Source of the DNA: Flavobacterium sp. N502536
Lineage (GTDB): Bacteria > Bacteroidota > Bacteroidia > Flavobacteriales > Flavobacteriaceae
Direction of reading: 5' to 3'
DNA: 64,000 nucleotides
NCBI RefSeq assembly: GCF_025947345.1
Contig: NZ_CP110011.1
Span: forward strand, 744,001 to 808,000
Under the pieces are notes generated by a model, which saw only the letters and a list, made by a program, of their open reading frames with translations, was not told the DNA's origin and did no database searches. The translations under genes and the position numbers were made by a program. This document shows positions 17,581-26,170 of this stretch, in pieces. Position 1 is the first letter of the stretch; every line of letters starts with the position of its first letter.

Positions 17581-18469
17581 CATTAAAACTGTTTTCAGCA
17601 TAAAAGATCTTGAAAACTTATCCGGCATAAAAGCGCATACCATTCGTATCTGGGAAAAAAGATACAATATCTTAGAGCCCATGCGCACTGACACCAATAT
17701 CAGGCTTTACAATTTGCAAAATCTGCAAAAACTCTTAAACATAACATTATTACACGAATACGGTTATAAAATATCTAAAATAGCGACCTATCCCGAAGAA
17801 AAAATTCCACAACTGGTTCGCGAAATCATCTCCAAGAAAAACTCACAGAATTACGCCATTACTTCCTTCAAGATGGCAATGATGAATTTTGATCAGGAAA
17901 TCTTCTTCAATACTTTTGACTGGCTTATTTCGGAAAAATCCTTTCGGGAAGTTTTCAAAGACCATTTTCTTCCTTTACTAAAAGAATTAGGATTATTATG
18001 GCAATCCGAAACCATCACTCCGGCCAATGAACATTTCATGAGTCACCTCATCAAGCAGAAAATCTTAATTTATACCGAGAGCCTTCAAATTCTAAAACCA
18101 ACTAAAACCAACAGGATTTTTGTACTATCGCTCCCTCTGAATGAAATTCATAAAATAGGGTTACTCTATCTGCAATACGAGATTCTATTAAATGGATACA
18201 AAACCATCTATTTGGGCGAAAGTATGCCCATCGAAAACCTGCAGGATTTAACCAAGCATTTTGAAAACATTACGTTTGTATCTTTCATGACTATTCAGCC
18301 CGATCGCAACGTAATCAATCAGTATGTAAAATCGATGGGACAAAAATTACTTCAAAAAAACAACGAAATCTGGCTTATGGGTAATATGGTTGAGCATATC
18401 GACCAGAAGGTTTTATCGGAAAGAATACGCGTTTTCGATTCAATGGAAGAAACAATCAGTATGCTGTAA
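17570..18469 (+). CDS. CarH/LitR-type MerR regulator with B12-binding domain
   Basis: A 299-residue light-sensing repressor candidate. Residues 7-75 are a MerR winged helix (FSIKDLENLSGIKAHTIRIW). The rest matches the cobalamin-binding part of CarH: the helical cap carries W-x9-EH (Trp144, Glu154-His155), which cradles the adenosyl group, and the Rossmann part carries E-x-H-x-x-G (Glu192, His194, Gly197), whose His is the lower cobalt ligand. In CarH, adenosylcobalamin drives tetramer formation and repression in the dark, and light breaks the Co-C bond and releases DNA. Position right before crtI supports control of carotenoid synthesis. Light response is inferred from these residues. Confidence 0.9.
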   Translation: MINNIKTVFSIKDLENLSGIKAHTIRIWEKRYNILEPMRTDTNIRLYNLQNLQKLLNITLLHEYGYKISKIATYPEEKIPQLVREIISKKNSQNYAITSFKMAMMNFDQEIFFNTFDWLISEKSFREVFKDHFLPLLKELGLLWQSETITPANEHFMSHLIKQKILIYTESLQILKPTKTNRIFVLSLPLNEIHKIGLLYLQYEILLNGYKTIYLGESMPIENLQDLTKHFENITFVSFMTIQPDRNVINQYVKSMGQKLLQKNNEIWLMGNMVEHIDQKVLSERIRVFDSMEETISML

Positions 18470-18473
18470 TATT

Positions 18474-18505
18474 TTGTTTAAAGTTTTTGTATATTTGTTA
18501 AACAA
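18474..18505 (+). promoter_or_regulatory. Candidate CarH operator 2 (crtI promoter)
   Basis: TTGTTTA (18474-18480) and TAAACAA (18499-18505) with an 18-nt spacer; the pairing extends to nine bases per arm (TTTGTTTAA/TTAAACAAA). The -7 box lies in the spacer and the right arm touches the crtI ATG. Binding here would cover the promoter. Confidence 0.65.
18490..18497 (+). promoter_or_regulatory. crtI promoter, -7 box
   Basis: TATATTTG matches TAnnTTTG exactly and lies 8 nt before the crtI ATG, implying a nearly leaderless mRNA, and sits between the arms of the palindrome. Confidence 0.6.
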
Positions 18506-19972
18506 ATGAAGAAAACAATAGCAATAATAGGATCGGGCTTCTCTTCTTTAGCCGCTTCGTGTTACCTTGCACAGCAAGGCAATACAGTCACGATTTATGA
18601 AAAAAACGAGACTATTGGCGGCAGAGCCAGACAATATAAAAAAGACGGCTTTACTTTCGACATGGGACCAAGCTGGTATTGGATGCCGGATGTTTTCGAA
18701 CGTTTCTTTCGGGACTTCGACAAAACCCCGTCTGATTATTACGAACTCATCAAACTCAATCCGGCTTACAGGGTGTATTTTGGTCTAAATGATTTCATTA
18801 CGATTTCAGATAATTTAGAAGAAATAAAAAACACCTTCGAAGAAATTGAAACCGGCAGCGGTAAAAAACTCGAAAACTTCATCCGCCAGGCCCAAAGCAA
18901 TTATGACATTGCTATTAAAGAGTTGGTCTATCGCCCCGGAGTTTCGGCACTCGAATTAATTACACCCGAGACTACTTTAAAACTGAATCAGTTTTTCAGC
19001 ACGGTAAGTGCCGATATCCGAAAACAATTCACGAATCAAAAGCTAATACAAATTCTTGAATTTCCCGTTTTATTCTTAGGAGCAAAACCTGCCAAAACAC
19101 CGTCATTTTACAATTTTATGAATTATGCCGATTTTGGTTTAGGAACCTGGCATCCCAAAACCGGAATGTACGATGTCGTACGCGGAATCGAAAAACTGGC
19201 CCTGGAATTAGGAGTAACGATCAAAACCAACTACGCGATTGAAAAGATTGTCGTTACAAACAAAACAGCAACAGCGCTTTTAATTGATGGAAAAACGATA
19301 GAGGCGGATGTCATTTTAAGTGGCGCCGACTATCACCATACCGAGACTTTACTGGACACTGAACATCGCGTTTATTCTGAAAAATATTGGGAGAGCCGAA
19401 CTTTTGCTCCCTCATCTCTTTTATTTTTTGTGGGATTTGATAAAAAAATAGCCAACGTCACCCATCACTCTTTGTTTTTTGATGTTGATTTTAACCAGCA
19501 TGCCGCTGACATTTACGACAATCCGAAATGGCCCGACGAACCACTATTTTATGCCAACTTCCCTTCTAAAACAGATCTGTCTGCTGCACCACTAGGAATG
19601 GAAAGCGGTTTTTTTCTCATTCCGTTAGCACCCGGAATACAAGATAACGAGGCACTTCGTGAAAAGTATTTTGAAAAAATAATCACGAGATTTGAACAAG
19701 TGACCCATCAACAAATAAAAAATAGCATTATATTTAAGAGATCATTTTGTAAGAATGATTTTGTTGACGATTACAATGCCTATAAAGGAAATGCGTACGG
19801 AATGGCCAATACATTATTGCAAACTGCTTTTCTGAGGCCAAAACTAAAAAGTAAAAAAGTTCGTAATTTATATTTCACGGGGCAATTAACTGTTCCCGGT
19901 CCAGGTGTTCCGCCTGCTTTAATTTCAGGAAAACTAGCAGCTGAATTAATTCAAAAATCTTTTAGATCTTAA
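18506..19972 (+). CDS. crtI: Phytoene desaturase
   Basis: A 488-residue FAD-dependent CrtI, which converts phytoene to lycopene in the carotenoid pathway. The N-terminus has the dinucleotide fold IAIIGSGFSSLAASCYLAQQ (from residue 5) and the amino-oxidase signature ETIGGRARQ; the C-terminus has the carotenoid-desaturase block FTGQLTVPGPGVPPALISGK. Number of desaturation steps cannot be read from sequence. It is the first gene of a crtI-crtB-crtZ operon, with crtB only 3 nt downstream, and lies behind the candidate CarH operator. Confidence 0.96.
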   Translation: MKKTIAIIGSGFSSLAASCYLAQQGNTVTIYEKNETIGGRARQYKKDGFTFDMGPSWYWMPDVFERFFRDFDKTPSDYYELIKLNPAYRVYFGLNDFITISDNLEEIKNTFEEIETGSGKKLENFIRQAQSNYDIAIKELVYRPGVSALELITPETTLKLNQFFSTVSADIRKQFTNQKLIQILEFPVLFLGAKPAKTPSFYNFMNYADFGLGTWHPKTGMYDVVRGIEKLALELGVTIKTNYAIEKIVVTNKTATALLIDGKTIEADVILSGADYHHTETLLDTEHRVYSEKYWESRTFAPSSLLFFVGFDKKIANVTHHSLFFDVDFNQHAADIYDNPKWPDEPLFYANFPSKTDLSAAPLGMESGFFLIPLAPGIQDNEALREKYFEKIITRFEQVTHQQIKNSIIFKRSFCKNDFVDDYNAYKGNAYGMANTLLQTAFLRPKLKSKKVRNLYFTGQLTVPGPGVPPALISGKLAAELIQKSFRS

Positions 19973-19975
19973 CCG

Positions 19976-20815
19976 ATGAAATCACTATTCGACACTGTTT
20001 CTTTCAAATGCAGCAAACTGGTTACGCAAAGCTACAGTACCTCGTTTTCGCTGGCGGTCAAAATGTTGGCGCCGGGTATTCGTGATGCGATTTACAGCAT
20101 TTACGGATTTGTACGCTTTGCCGACGAAATTGTCGATTCTTTTCATGATTTTGAGAAAGAAGGTCTTATTGGAGATTTCGAAAAAGAATATTATAAAGCG
20201 ATGGAAAAGGGAATTAGTCTTAACCCTATTCTTAACTCTTTTCAGCATACCGTAAAACAGTATAACATTACTGACGATCTGATTCAGGCATTTTTAAAAA
20301 GCATGAAACTCGATCTTATCAAATCCAATTATCCAACGCAAACCGAGTATGAAGAATACATTTATGGCTCGGCAGATGTGGTAGGTTTAATGTGCCTGAA
20401 GGTTTTTGTAAAAGGAAACGAACAAAAATACGAACAACTCAAAAATGAAGCAACCCGACTGGGATCAGCCTTTCAGAAAGTTAATTTTCTGAGAGACCTG
20501 AAAGAAGATAATTTGGTTTTAAACCGAAATTATTTCCCGGGTGTAAATTTAAATTCCTTTGACGAAGAAGCAAAAAACACCATAATCGCCGAAATTGAGG
20601 AAGATTTCAGAATCGCGTATCAGGGTATTGTAAAACTGCCTATTGAAGCCAAATTTGGCGTTTATACCGCTTACATTTATTACAGGAAACTGCTTCAAAA
20701 GCTTAAAAATACACCCTATTATGAAATTGGAAATTCGAGAATCAGGGTTTCTAATTATACGAAAGCCGGGCTTTTAGCACAATCTTTTGTAACGTATAAA
20801 TTAAAATTAGTTTAA
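19976..20815 (+). CDS. crtB: Phytoene synthase
   Basis: A 279-residue all-helical prenyl synthase that joins two geranylgeranyl diphosphates to phytoene. Both Mg2+-binding aspartate motifs are present: DEIVD (50-54) and DLKED (175-179, within NFLRDLKED). The YSTSF start block (20-24) is also typical. Begins 3 nt after crtI and shares its mRNA. Confidence 0.96.
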   Translation: MKSLFDTVSFKCSKLVTQSYSTSFSLAVKMLAPGIRDAIYSIYGFVRFADEIVDSFHDFEKEGLIGDFEKEYYKAMEKGISLNPILNSFQHTVKQYNITDDLIQAFLKSMKLDLIKSNYPTQTEYEEYIYGSADVVGLMCLKVFVKGNEQKYEQLKNEATRLGSAFQKVNFLRDLKEDNLVLNRNYFPGVNLNSFDEEAKNTIIAEIEEDFRIAYQGIVKLPIEAKFGVYTAYIYYRKLLQKLKNTPYYEIGNSRIRVSNYTKAGLLAQSFVTYKLKLV

Positions 20816-20848
20816 AATCAATTTCGAACGCTATAGCAATTAAACAAA

Positions 20849-21289
20849 ATGATTTCTTTTTTAATCTTTTTAGGTGTTTTTTTATTCATGGAATGTGTGA
20901 CCTGGCTCACCCACAAGTACATCATGCATGGACTGATGTGGTATTTTCATGCAGATCACCACCAACCCAAATACGAAAATACCTTTGAACGCAACGATAT
21001 CTTTTTTGTCATTTTTGCTATTCCGAGTATCGTCTTATTTTATTTTGGCGTTCAGGGCGGATTCAACTATTTATTTTTTATTGCCTGTGGGGTAACGCTA
21101 TATGGTGCATGTTATTTTTTAATTCACGATGTTCTCATCCACCAGCGTTTTAAATGGTTTAAAAACACCAAAAACAAATATTTAATTGGCTTGCGAAAAG
21201 CACATAAAATACACCACAAACACTTAGGTAAAGAAGACGGAGAATGTTTCGGGATGTTGTTTGTCCCTTTTAAATATTATAAAATTTAA
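20849..21289 (+). CDS. crtZ: Beta-carotene hydroxylase
   Basis: A 146-residue membrane di-iron hydroxylase of the CrtZ family with four membrane segments and the histidine clusters HKYIMH (22-27), HADHH (34-38), HDVLIH and HKIHHKH. CrtZ adds 3- and 3'-hydroxyls to beta-ionone rings, giving zeaxanthin, so the cell must also cyclise lycopene; no lycopene cyclase is in this window. It follows crtB by 33 nt and is the last gene before the palindromic repeat block. Confidence 0.93.
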   Translation: MISFLIFLGVFLFMECVTWLTHKYIMHGLMWYFHADHHQPKYENTFERNDIFFVIFAIPSIVLFYFGVQGGFNYLFFIACGVTLYGACYFLIHDVLIHQRFKWFKNTKNKYLIGLRKAHKIHHKHLGKEDGECFGMLFVPFKYYKI

Positions 21290-21342
21290 CACATCGATTT
21301 TAGGAATACGACACCTAGATCGGCAAAGGTTAAAATGAATTA
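21288..21342. repeat. Left copy of a 55-bp flanking direct repeat
   Basis: Begins AACACATCGATTTTAGGAAT and ends TTAAAATGAATTA. A diverged copy of the same length and orientation lies at 22115-22169, so the repeat block between them is bracketed. It overlaps the last bases of the crtZ stop region. Confidence 0.75.
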
Positions 21343-21351
21343 TGGGCAGGT

Positions 21352-21729
21352 TAATTAAATTTCAAAAAGAAACGAAGATCGTTGTCGTGATTTAAAGCTG
21401 TTGCGAAATGTATCGTTCCGCTGGAACTCATTCCCAAGACGCTTTTTTTCAACGGATTAAAATCCGTTGTTACAAAATTTGTCGTTCCTTCGGAACTTAA
21501 TTATTCGATTGTTTTTGTCTTTAACGAACCATAAATCAAGTACATAAATCAGATAGAATAAAAAAACAAAGCAGGGTCAGTATAATTAAAATTCGAAAAG
21601 AAGCGAAAATTATTTGCCATAGTTTAAAGCTGTGTGAAATGTATCGTTCCGCTGGAACTCATTCTCAAGACGCTTTGTTTGCAACGGATTAAAATCCGTT
21701 GTTACAAAATTTATCGTTCCTTCGGAACT
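21352..21729. repeat. Two 146-bp direct repeats with internal hairpins
   Basis: Units at 21352-21497 and 21583-21729 are similar over about 146 bp. Each contains three short palindromes: GTTCCGCTGGAAC, CAACGGATTAAAATCCGTTG and GTTCCTTCGGAAC. The palindromes are almost unchanged between copies whereas the sequence before them has drifted, as expected for structured RNA or DNA elements. No ORF. Confidence 0.8.
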
Positions 21730-21739
21730 CTAGCGTCGT

Positions 21740-22075
21740 AAAAGAGCCATGGGCTCGAGCAATATTATAGCGACGGATTTTAATCCATCATAGAAAATAG
21801 ACATCATAATAAAAGAGCCATGGGCTCGAATCATATTGTAACGACGGATTTTAATCCATCATAGAAAATAGACATCATAATAAAAGAGCCATCGGCTCGA
21901 ATCATATTGTAGGACGGATTTTAATCCGTCGTAAAAATAGACATCATAATAAAAGAGCCATAGGCTCGAACCATATTGTAGCGACGGATTTTAATCCGTC
22001 GTAAAAATAGGCATCGCAATAAAAAGAGACATCGTAATAAAAAGAGCCGTAGGCTCGGCACATATTGTTTTCGGG
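21740..22075. repeat. Five tandem units with double palindromes (about 70 bp each)
   Basis: Units begin at about 21740, 21811, 21882, 21951 and 22040 (spacing 71, 71, 69, 89). Each has a GAGCC-n-GGCTC hairpin followed by a GACGGATTTTAATCCGTC palindrome and an AATAGACATCATAATAA linker; the last unit is partial. The ACGGATT..AATCCGT core is shared with the 146-bp units. The complete unit repeats, so this is not a CRISPR array. Confidence 0.85.
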
Positions 22076-22114
22076 ATTAATCTAACCCTTTAGTGTCATT
22101 AAAAAAAATGATTT

Positions 22115-22169
22115 AACACATCAATTTTAGAAATACAACACCCAGTTCACCAGGTATTAAAATGAATTA
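22115..22169. repeat. Right copy of the 55-bp flanking direct repeat
   Basis: Begins AACACATCAATTTTAGAAAT and ends TTAAAATGAATTA, matching 21288-21342 with roughly ten mismatches. It ends 31 nt before the SRPBCC gene. Confidence 0.75.
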
Positions 22170-22200
22170 CATCCAACGCGTTAAAATTTAAACTGATGTT

Positions 22201-22665
22201 ATGAAAGTATATAAAATAGAAACCGTACAGCATGTAAACGCTACTATCGAAGAATGTTGGGCTTTTTTTTCAAGTCCAAAAAATCTTCAGACGATAACGC
22301 TCGATAATATGAGTTTCGAAATTCAGGATTTTGACAACAAGCGCATGTATCCCGGGCAAATCATTACCTATACGTTGAAACCTCTTTTGGGTATTAAAAT
22401 TAACTGGGTCACGATCATCACGGTTTCAAAAGAGAATCATTATTTTGTAGACGAACAGCGTTTTGGCCCCTACGCCCTCTGGCACCACAAACATTTTTTT
22501 GAACCTTCAGAAACGGGAACAAAAATGATCGATGTTGTGCACTATGCATTACCATTGGGCTATCTGGGCAGGATCATGAACAGACTTGTCGTAAAAAACA
22601 AACTCAAAACTATTTTTGATTATCGCTACAACAAAATCGAAGAGCTCTTTAATTCAAAAGTCTAA
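22201..22665 (+). CDS. SRPBCC-family ligand-binding protein
   Basis: A 154-residue START/SRPBCC fold protein (KIETVQHVNATIEECWAFFS at the N-terminus, then the strand-rich core and a C-terminal helix about 130-150) with a hydrophobic pocket expected to hold a lipid-like ligand. The exact function is unknown. In many bacteria such a gene sits next to photolyase and CarH/LitR genes, and here it is 95 nt upstream of the photolyase, which suggests a role in the light response. Confidence 0.85.
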   Translation: MKVYKIETVQHVNATIEECWAFFSSPKNLQTITLDNMSFEIQDFDNKRMYPGQIITYTLKPLLGIKINWVTIITVSKENHYFVDEQRFGPYALWHHKHFFEPSETGTKMIDVVHYALPLGYLGRIMNRLVVKNKLKTIFDYRYNKIEELFNSKV

Positions 22666-22760
22666 AGCATTCATACAACTTTACCACAGCAGAAAAAGGG
22701 ATTTAAAAACTCCTTTCCCAGTGAAAGTTGTGACAAAAAATTCAAGCAGAAAATACTACA

Positions 22761-24056
22761 ATGACAAAACAAAAAATTTCTTTTTTCTGGTTCCGACGCG
22801 ATTTGCGTTTAGAAGACAATACGGGCTTATTTCATGCCCTGCAATCGGGATTTCCGGTAATTCCATTGTTTATTTTTGATGATGAAATTCTGGAAAACCT
22901 TCCGAAAAAGGATGCACGCGTTCAATTCATTTTTGATTCGCTTCAAAAAATAAACGAACAACTAAAAACAATTGATTCTTCTGTTTTAATTAAAAAAGGA
23001 ACGACGATCAATGTCTGGAAAGCACTTATAGCCGAATTTGACATTCAGCATGTTTTCTTCAATAAAGACTACGAGCCTTTTGCCATCCAACGTGATACCG
23101 CCATTGAGCAATTATTAGCGCAAAACAATGTAGCAGCCCATTCCTTCAAAGACCACGTGATTTTTGAAGAGAAAGAAATCACAAAAGCTGACGGGCTTCC
23201 GTATACCATTTATACGCCATACAAAAACAAATGGCTTGAAAAATACCATCTCCTGGGGCAGGCACCTGAATTTGACACCAAACCCTTATACGGGAATTTC
23301 AGCAAAAATGAGTTTGTCTTTCCGGAATTAGCTGAAATTGGTTTTGAAAAAAGTGCTATAAAAGTACTCCCTCCCGATTTAAGTCAGATTTCCAATTATA
23401 AAGAAACACGCGATTTTCCTGCTTTAGACAGTACTTCCTACCTTTCACCGCATTTGCGTTTTGGAACGGTTAGTACGCGCAAACTAGTCAACTGGGCCAA
23501 TCGCAAAAACCAAACCTTTTTGAGCGAGCTGATCTGGAGAGAATTTTTCATCCAAATTTTATTCAGTTTCCCGAATGTTGTGAACCAGAACTTCAAATCA
23601 GCTTACGATGGTATTCAGTGGCGCAATAACGAAGCCGATTTTAAACGCTGGTGTTCCGGAACTACGGGTTATCCAATGGTCGATGCCGGAATGCGTCAGC
23701 TCAATGAAACGGGTTATATGCACAATAGGGTGCGTATGGTGGTCGCCAGTTTTTTATGCAAACATTTGCTCATTAACTGGCAATGGGGTGAGGCATACTT
23801 TGCCGAAAAATTACTGGATTTTGAACTGGCTTCCAATGTCGGTAACTGGCAATGGGCAGCAGGAACAGGCTGTGATGCCGCGCCTTATTTCAGGGTTTTC
23901 AATCCCGAGATTCAACAAAAAAAGTTTGACGAAAAAGGAATCTACATCCGTAAATGGATTCCGGAATTCGATTTAGGATATAATGAACCGATGGTGGATC
24001 ATGCTTTTGCTCGGGATCGGGCGATCGAAACTTATAAAAAGGGAATTTTGAGATAG
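22761..24056 (+). CDS. phrB: DNA photolyase (cryptochrome/photolyase family)
   Basis: A 431-residue class I-type photolyase that repairs UV-induced cyclobutane pyrimidine dimers using blue light. The N-terminal alpha/beta antenna domain starts with FFWFRRDLRLEDNTGL; the C-terminal FAD domain shows LIWREFFIQ, GYPMVDAGMRQL, HNRVRMVVASFLCKHL and ASNVGNWQWAAGTG, including the tryptophans used for electron transfer and the Asn near FAD N5. A cryptochrome role is less likely given the full repair motifs. Fits the light region; convergent with the ABC1 kinase gene. Confidence 0.94.
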   Translation: MTKQKISFFWFRRDLRLEDNTGLFHALQSGFPVIPLFIFDDEILENLPKKDARVQFIFDSLQKINEQLKTIDSSVLIKKGTTINVWKALIAEFDIQHVFFNKDYEPFAIQRDTAIEQLLAQNNVAAHSFKDHVIFEEKEITKADGLPYTIYTPYKNKWLEKYHLLGQAPEFDTKPLYGNFSKNEFVFPELAEIGFEKSAIKVLPPDLSQISNYKETRDFPALDSTSYLSPHLRFGTVSTRKLVNWANRKNQTFLSELIWREFFIQILFSFPNVVNQNFKSAYDGIQWRNNEADFKRWCSGTTGYPMVDAGMRQLNETGYMHNRVRMVVASFLCKHLLINWQWGEAYFAEKLLDFELASNVGNWQWAAGTGCDAAPYFRVFNPEIQQKKFDEKGIYIRKWIPEFDLGYNEPMVDHAFARDRAIETYKKGILR

Positions 24057-24086
24057 TTTTTTTTTGTTTCAGGTTTCAGGTTTCAA

Positions 24087-24147
24087 GTTTCAGGTTTCAA
24101 GTTTCAAGTTTTTTGCAACGTGAAACTTGAAACTTGAAACCTGAAAC
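24087..24147. terminator. Bidirectional terminator made of heptamer repeats
   Basis: Positions 24087-24108 and 24126-24147 are perfect reverse complements (22 bp) with a 17-nt loop, made of GTTTCAGGTTTCAAG-type repeats. Runs of T flank both sides, so it can stop the photolyase mRNA and the converging ABC1 kinase mRNA. Confidence 0.85.
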
Positions 24148-24154
24148 ATTTTTT

Positions 24155-25459
24155 TTAATACTTCACATAATTCTCTACTACAATCTTCGCTTTCAAATCA
24201 AACATCAGATTGTACAAACCAAAGAAGGTTCTATTCATGTAAATAAAATGTTTAGATCCTCGATTCCCATTCATTTTTTTAAGATTGGTATCGTTGGTAA
24301 ATCGCTCCCCTAATTTGGCAATATTTTCAAAGAAAGTCTCATCGGCAAAATCGAAAGTCTCGTCCTGAAAAGGTTTGGTAAAAAGGGACAGCAGGTCATG
24401 AAACATTTCTGTAAAATATTCGATCTCTGAAGCTGAATCATCGGGACGAAGAATTTCCAGTTCGAATAATTTTTGATTGAAAAGCGTTTCGTCGGTGATT
24501 ACGTTTTTATTGATTAGTTCGAAGTACGGCACATAAAAATCATCCGGAATTTGCTTCATACAGCCAAAATCGAGTGCAATCAGCTGGTTGTTTTCATCCA
24601 CCAGGAAATTTCCGGGATGCGGATCGGCATGCACTTTTCGCAAAACATGAATTTGATACATATAAAAATCCCACAGTGCCTGACCTATTTTGTCTCCCAC
24701 TTCCCGATCTGTATTTTTAGCGGTGAACTCTGAAAGATGTATTCCGCTCATCCAATCCATCGTGATGATTTTCTCTGAAGAAAATTCAGGATAATAATCG
24801 GGAAAAAGTATGTTTTCGATTTTACTGCAGGCTTCTACCACTTCTTTACTTTGTTGGAGTTCCAGCAAGTAATTGGTTTCTTCAATCAGTTTATCTTCTA
24901 CTTCTTTAAAGTATTTATCAGAATCTTTTCCCTGCAAATTAAACATTCTGATAGCGATTGGTTTTACCAAAGCCAAATCAGAGGAAATGCTATTGGCAAC
25001 ACCCGGATATTGAATTTTAACGGCGAGTTTTTTACCGTTTTTCACCGCCAGATGCACCTGACCAATACTGGCCGCATTGACAGAATTAGCATTAAACTCG
25101 TCAAAAATCTCATAAGGTGTTTTCCCAAAATTGGTTTTAAACGTTTTCAAAACCAAAGGGGCTGATAACGGCGGAACAGAGAATTGTGATAACGAAAATT
25201 TCTCTACATAGGCCTGAGGCAAAAAGTTCTTGTCCATACTCAGCATTTGAGCCACTTTAAGCGCACTTCCTTTCAGGCTTTTGAGTCCGTCGTAAATATC
25301 TTCTGCATTATTTTCATTCAATTTATCACGGGTCAAATCAGAGTTTACCATTTTCTCCGCATAATGCTTGATATAGTTTACTCCAATCTTTGCACCGGTT
25401 TGCACCAATTTACTGGCTCGTTCTATTTTTGAGGTAGGGATATAATCGATTGTTTTCAT
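24155..25459 (-). CDS. ABC1/UbiB-family (ADCK-like) kinase-fold protein
   Basis: A 434-residue protein with the hallmarks of the ABC1 atypical kinases: KGSALKVAQ (63-71, the KxGQ-like region), the alanine-rich loop NAASIGQVHLA (128-138), HADPHPGNF and LDFGCMKQ (the DFG-like metal site). Relatives support quinone/isoprenoid lipid metabolism in an unresolved way. No C-terminal membrane helices are evident. Its ATG overlaps the TGA of the upstream tetR gene (ATGA), so the two are translationally coupled and the TetR protein probably controls it. Confidence 0.9.
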   Translation of the reverse strand: MKTIDYIPTSKIERASKLVQTGAKIGVNYIKHYAEKMVNSDLTRDKLNENNAEDIYDGLKSLKGSALKVAQMLSMDKNFLPQAYVEKFSLSQFSVPPLSAPLVLKTFKTNFGKTPYEIFDEFNANSVNAASIGQVHLAVKNGKKLAVKIQYPGVANSISSDLALVKPIAIRMFNLQGKDSDKYFKEVEDKLIEETNYLLELQQSKEVVEACSKIENILFPDYYPEFSSEKIITMDWMSGIHLSEFTAKNTDREVGDKIGQALWDFYMYQIHVLRKVHADPHPGNFLVDENNQLIALDFGCMKQIPDDFYVPYFELINKNVITDETLFNQKLFELEILRPDDSASEIEYFTEMFHDLLSLFTKPFQDETFDFADETFFENIAKLGERFTNDTNLKKMNGNRGSKHFIYMNRTFFGLYNLMFDLKAKIVVENYVKY

Positions 25460-26118
25460 TGCTTGCTGTATATTTTCTCTTTAAACAGAAATTTTCCAAA
25501 ATCTATCAGATGATTCATTGGGGCAACATTCATCAGTTCGAAAGATGCATTAACTGATTTCTCGATAAAAATATCTGTTTTTTCAAAGGCCGCAGACGAA
25601 TCCTCTATCCAGAATTTTATGGTCATCATCAATTGCAGCCAGGCTGATTCCTGAAGGGCTTTTTCCTGAAATTTCTGAAATTTTTCCTGTTCCAATCTGT
25701 AGTCATCGGTAAGTATTTCCGACACATATTCTTTGAACGCTTCTCGAAGTGAAGTCAACTGTACTAAATTTTTAAGCGGGTTCCTGTCTATTTTCAGAGC
25801 TTGCAGCACATAACTTCTATTAGCCGTTAAAATCTCAAAAAAAGTAAAGTAGAAGCTTAACATTTTGTTTTTCATGTCATATTCGTGATAGTCCGCATTT
25901 TTATGCAGCAAATCAACTGTGTTTGCAAAAAACAATCTGAATATTTCTTTTTCTAAACCTTCCAATGTTCCAAAAAAAGCATAAAACTCAGCTTCCGTAA
26001 ACTCATTTTCTTTCGCAAAATGATATACCGATTTTGGTTTTTGCCCCTTTTCTAAAACTTCCTCCATATATTTTGAAACGATATCTTCTCTTGTGATAGT
26101 CTTATTTTTAGTCGCCAT
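25456..26118 (-). CDS. TetR-family transcriptional regulator
   Basis: A 220-residue protein with an N-terminal helix-turn-helix (about residues 8-58, including SVYHFAKENEFTEAEFYAFF) and an all-helical ligand/dimer domain. It is coupled by a 4-nt overlap to the ABC1 kinase gene. The divergent TIGR01777 epimerase gene begins 99 nt away and the region between holds AAAGGTA-N13-TACCTTT, a plausible TetR operator. Inducer unknown. Confidence 0.85.
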   Translation of the reverse strand: MATKNKTITREDIVSKYMEEVLEKGQKPKSVYHFAKENEFTEAEFYAFFGTLEGLEKEIFRLFFANTVDLLHKNADYHEYDMKNKMLSFYFTFFEILTANRSYVLQALKIDRNPLKNLVQLTSLREAFKEYVSEILTDDYRLEQEKFQKFQEKALQESAWLQLMMTIKFWIEDSSAAFEKTDIFIEKSVNASFELMNVAPMNHLIDFGKFLFKEKIYSKQ

Positions 26119-26143
26119 TTCATTAAAATTTAGAATTTGCCTT

Positions 26144-26170
26144 AAAGGTAAGGAATGTTTAAGTACCTTT
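26144..26170. promoter_or_regulatory. Candidate TetR operator
   Basis: AAAGGTA (26144-26150) and TACCTTT (26164-26170) make an interrupted palindrome with a 13-nt spacer, between the divergent tetR and epimerase genes. A direct repeat TTTGCCTTAAA (26136-26146 and 26173-26183) flanks it. Confidence 0.4.

Noticed and set aside
21740..22075. Possible CRISPR array (regular repeats about 70 bp apart)
   Set aside because: The entire unit is repeated, with no unique spacers, and no cas genes are near; it is a tandem palindromic repeat.
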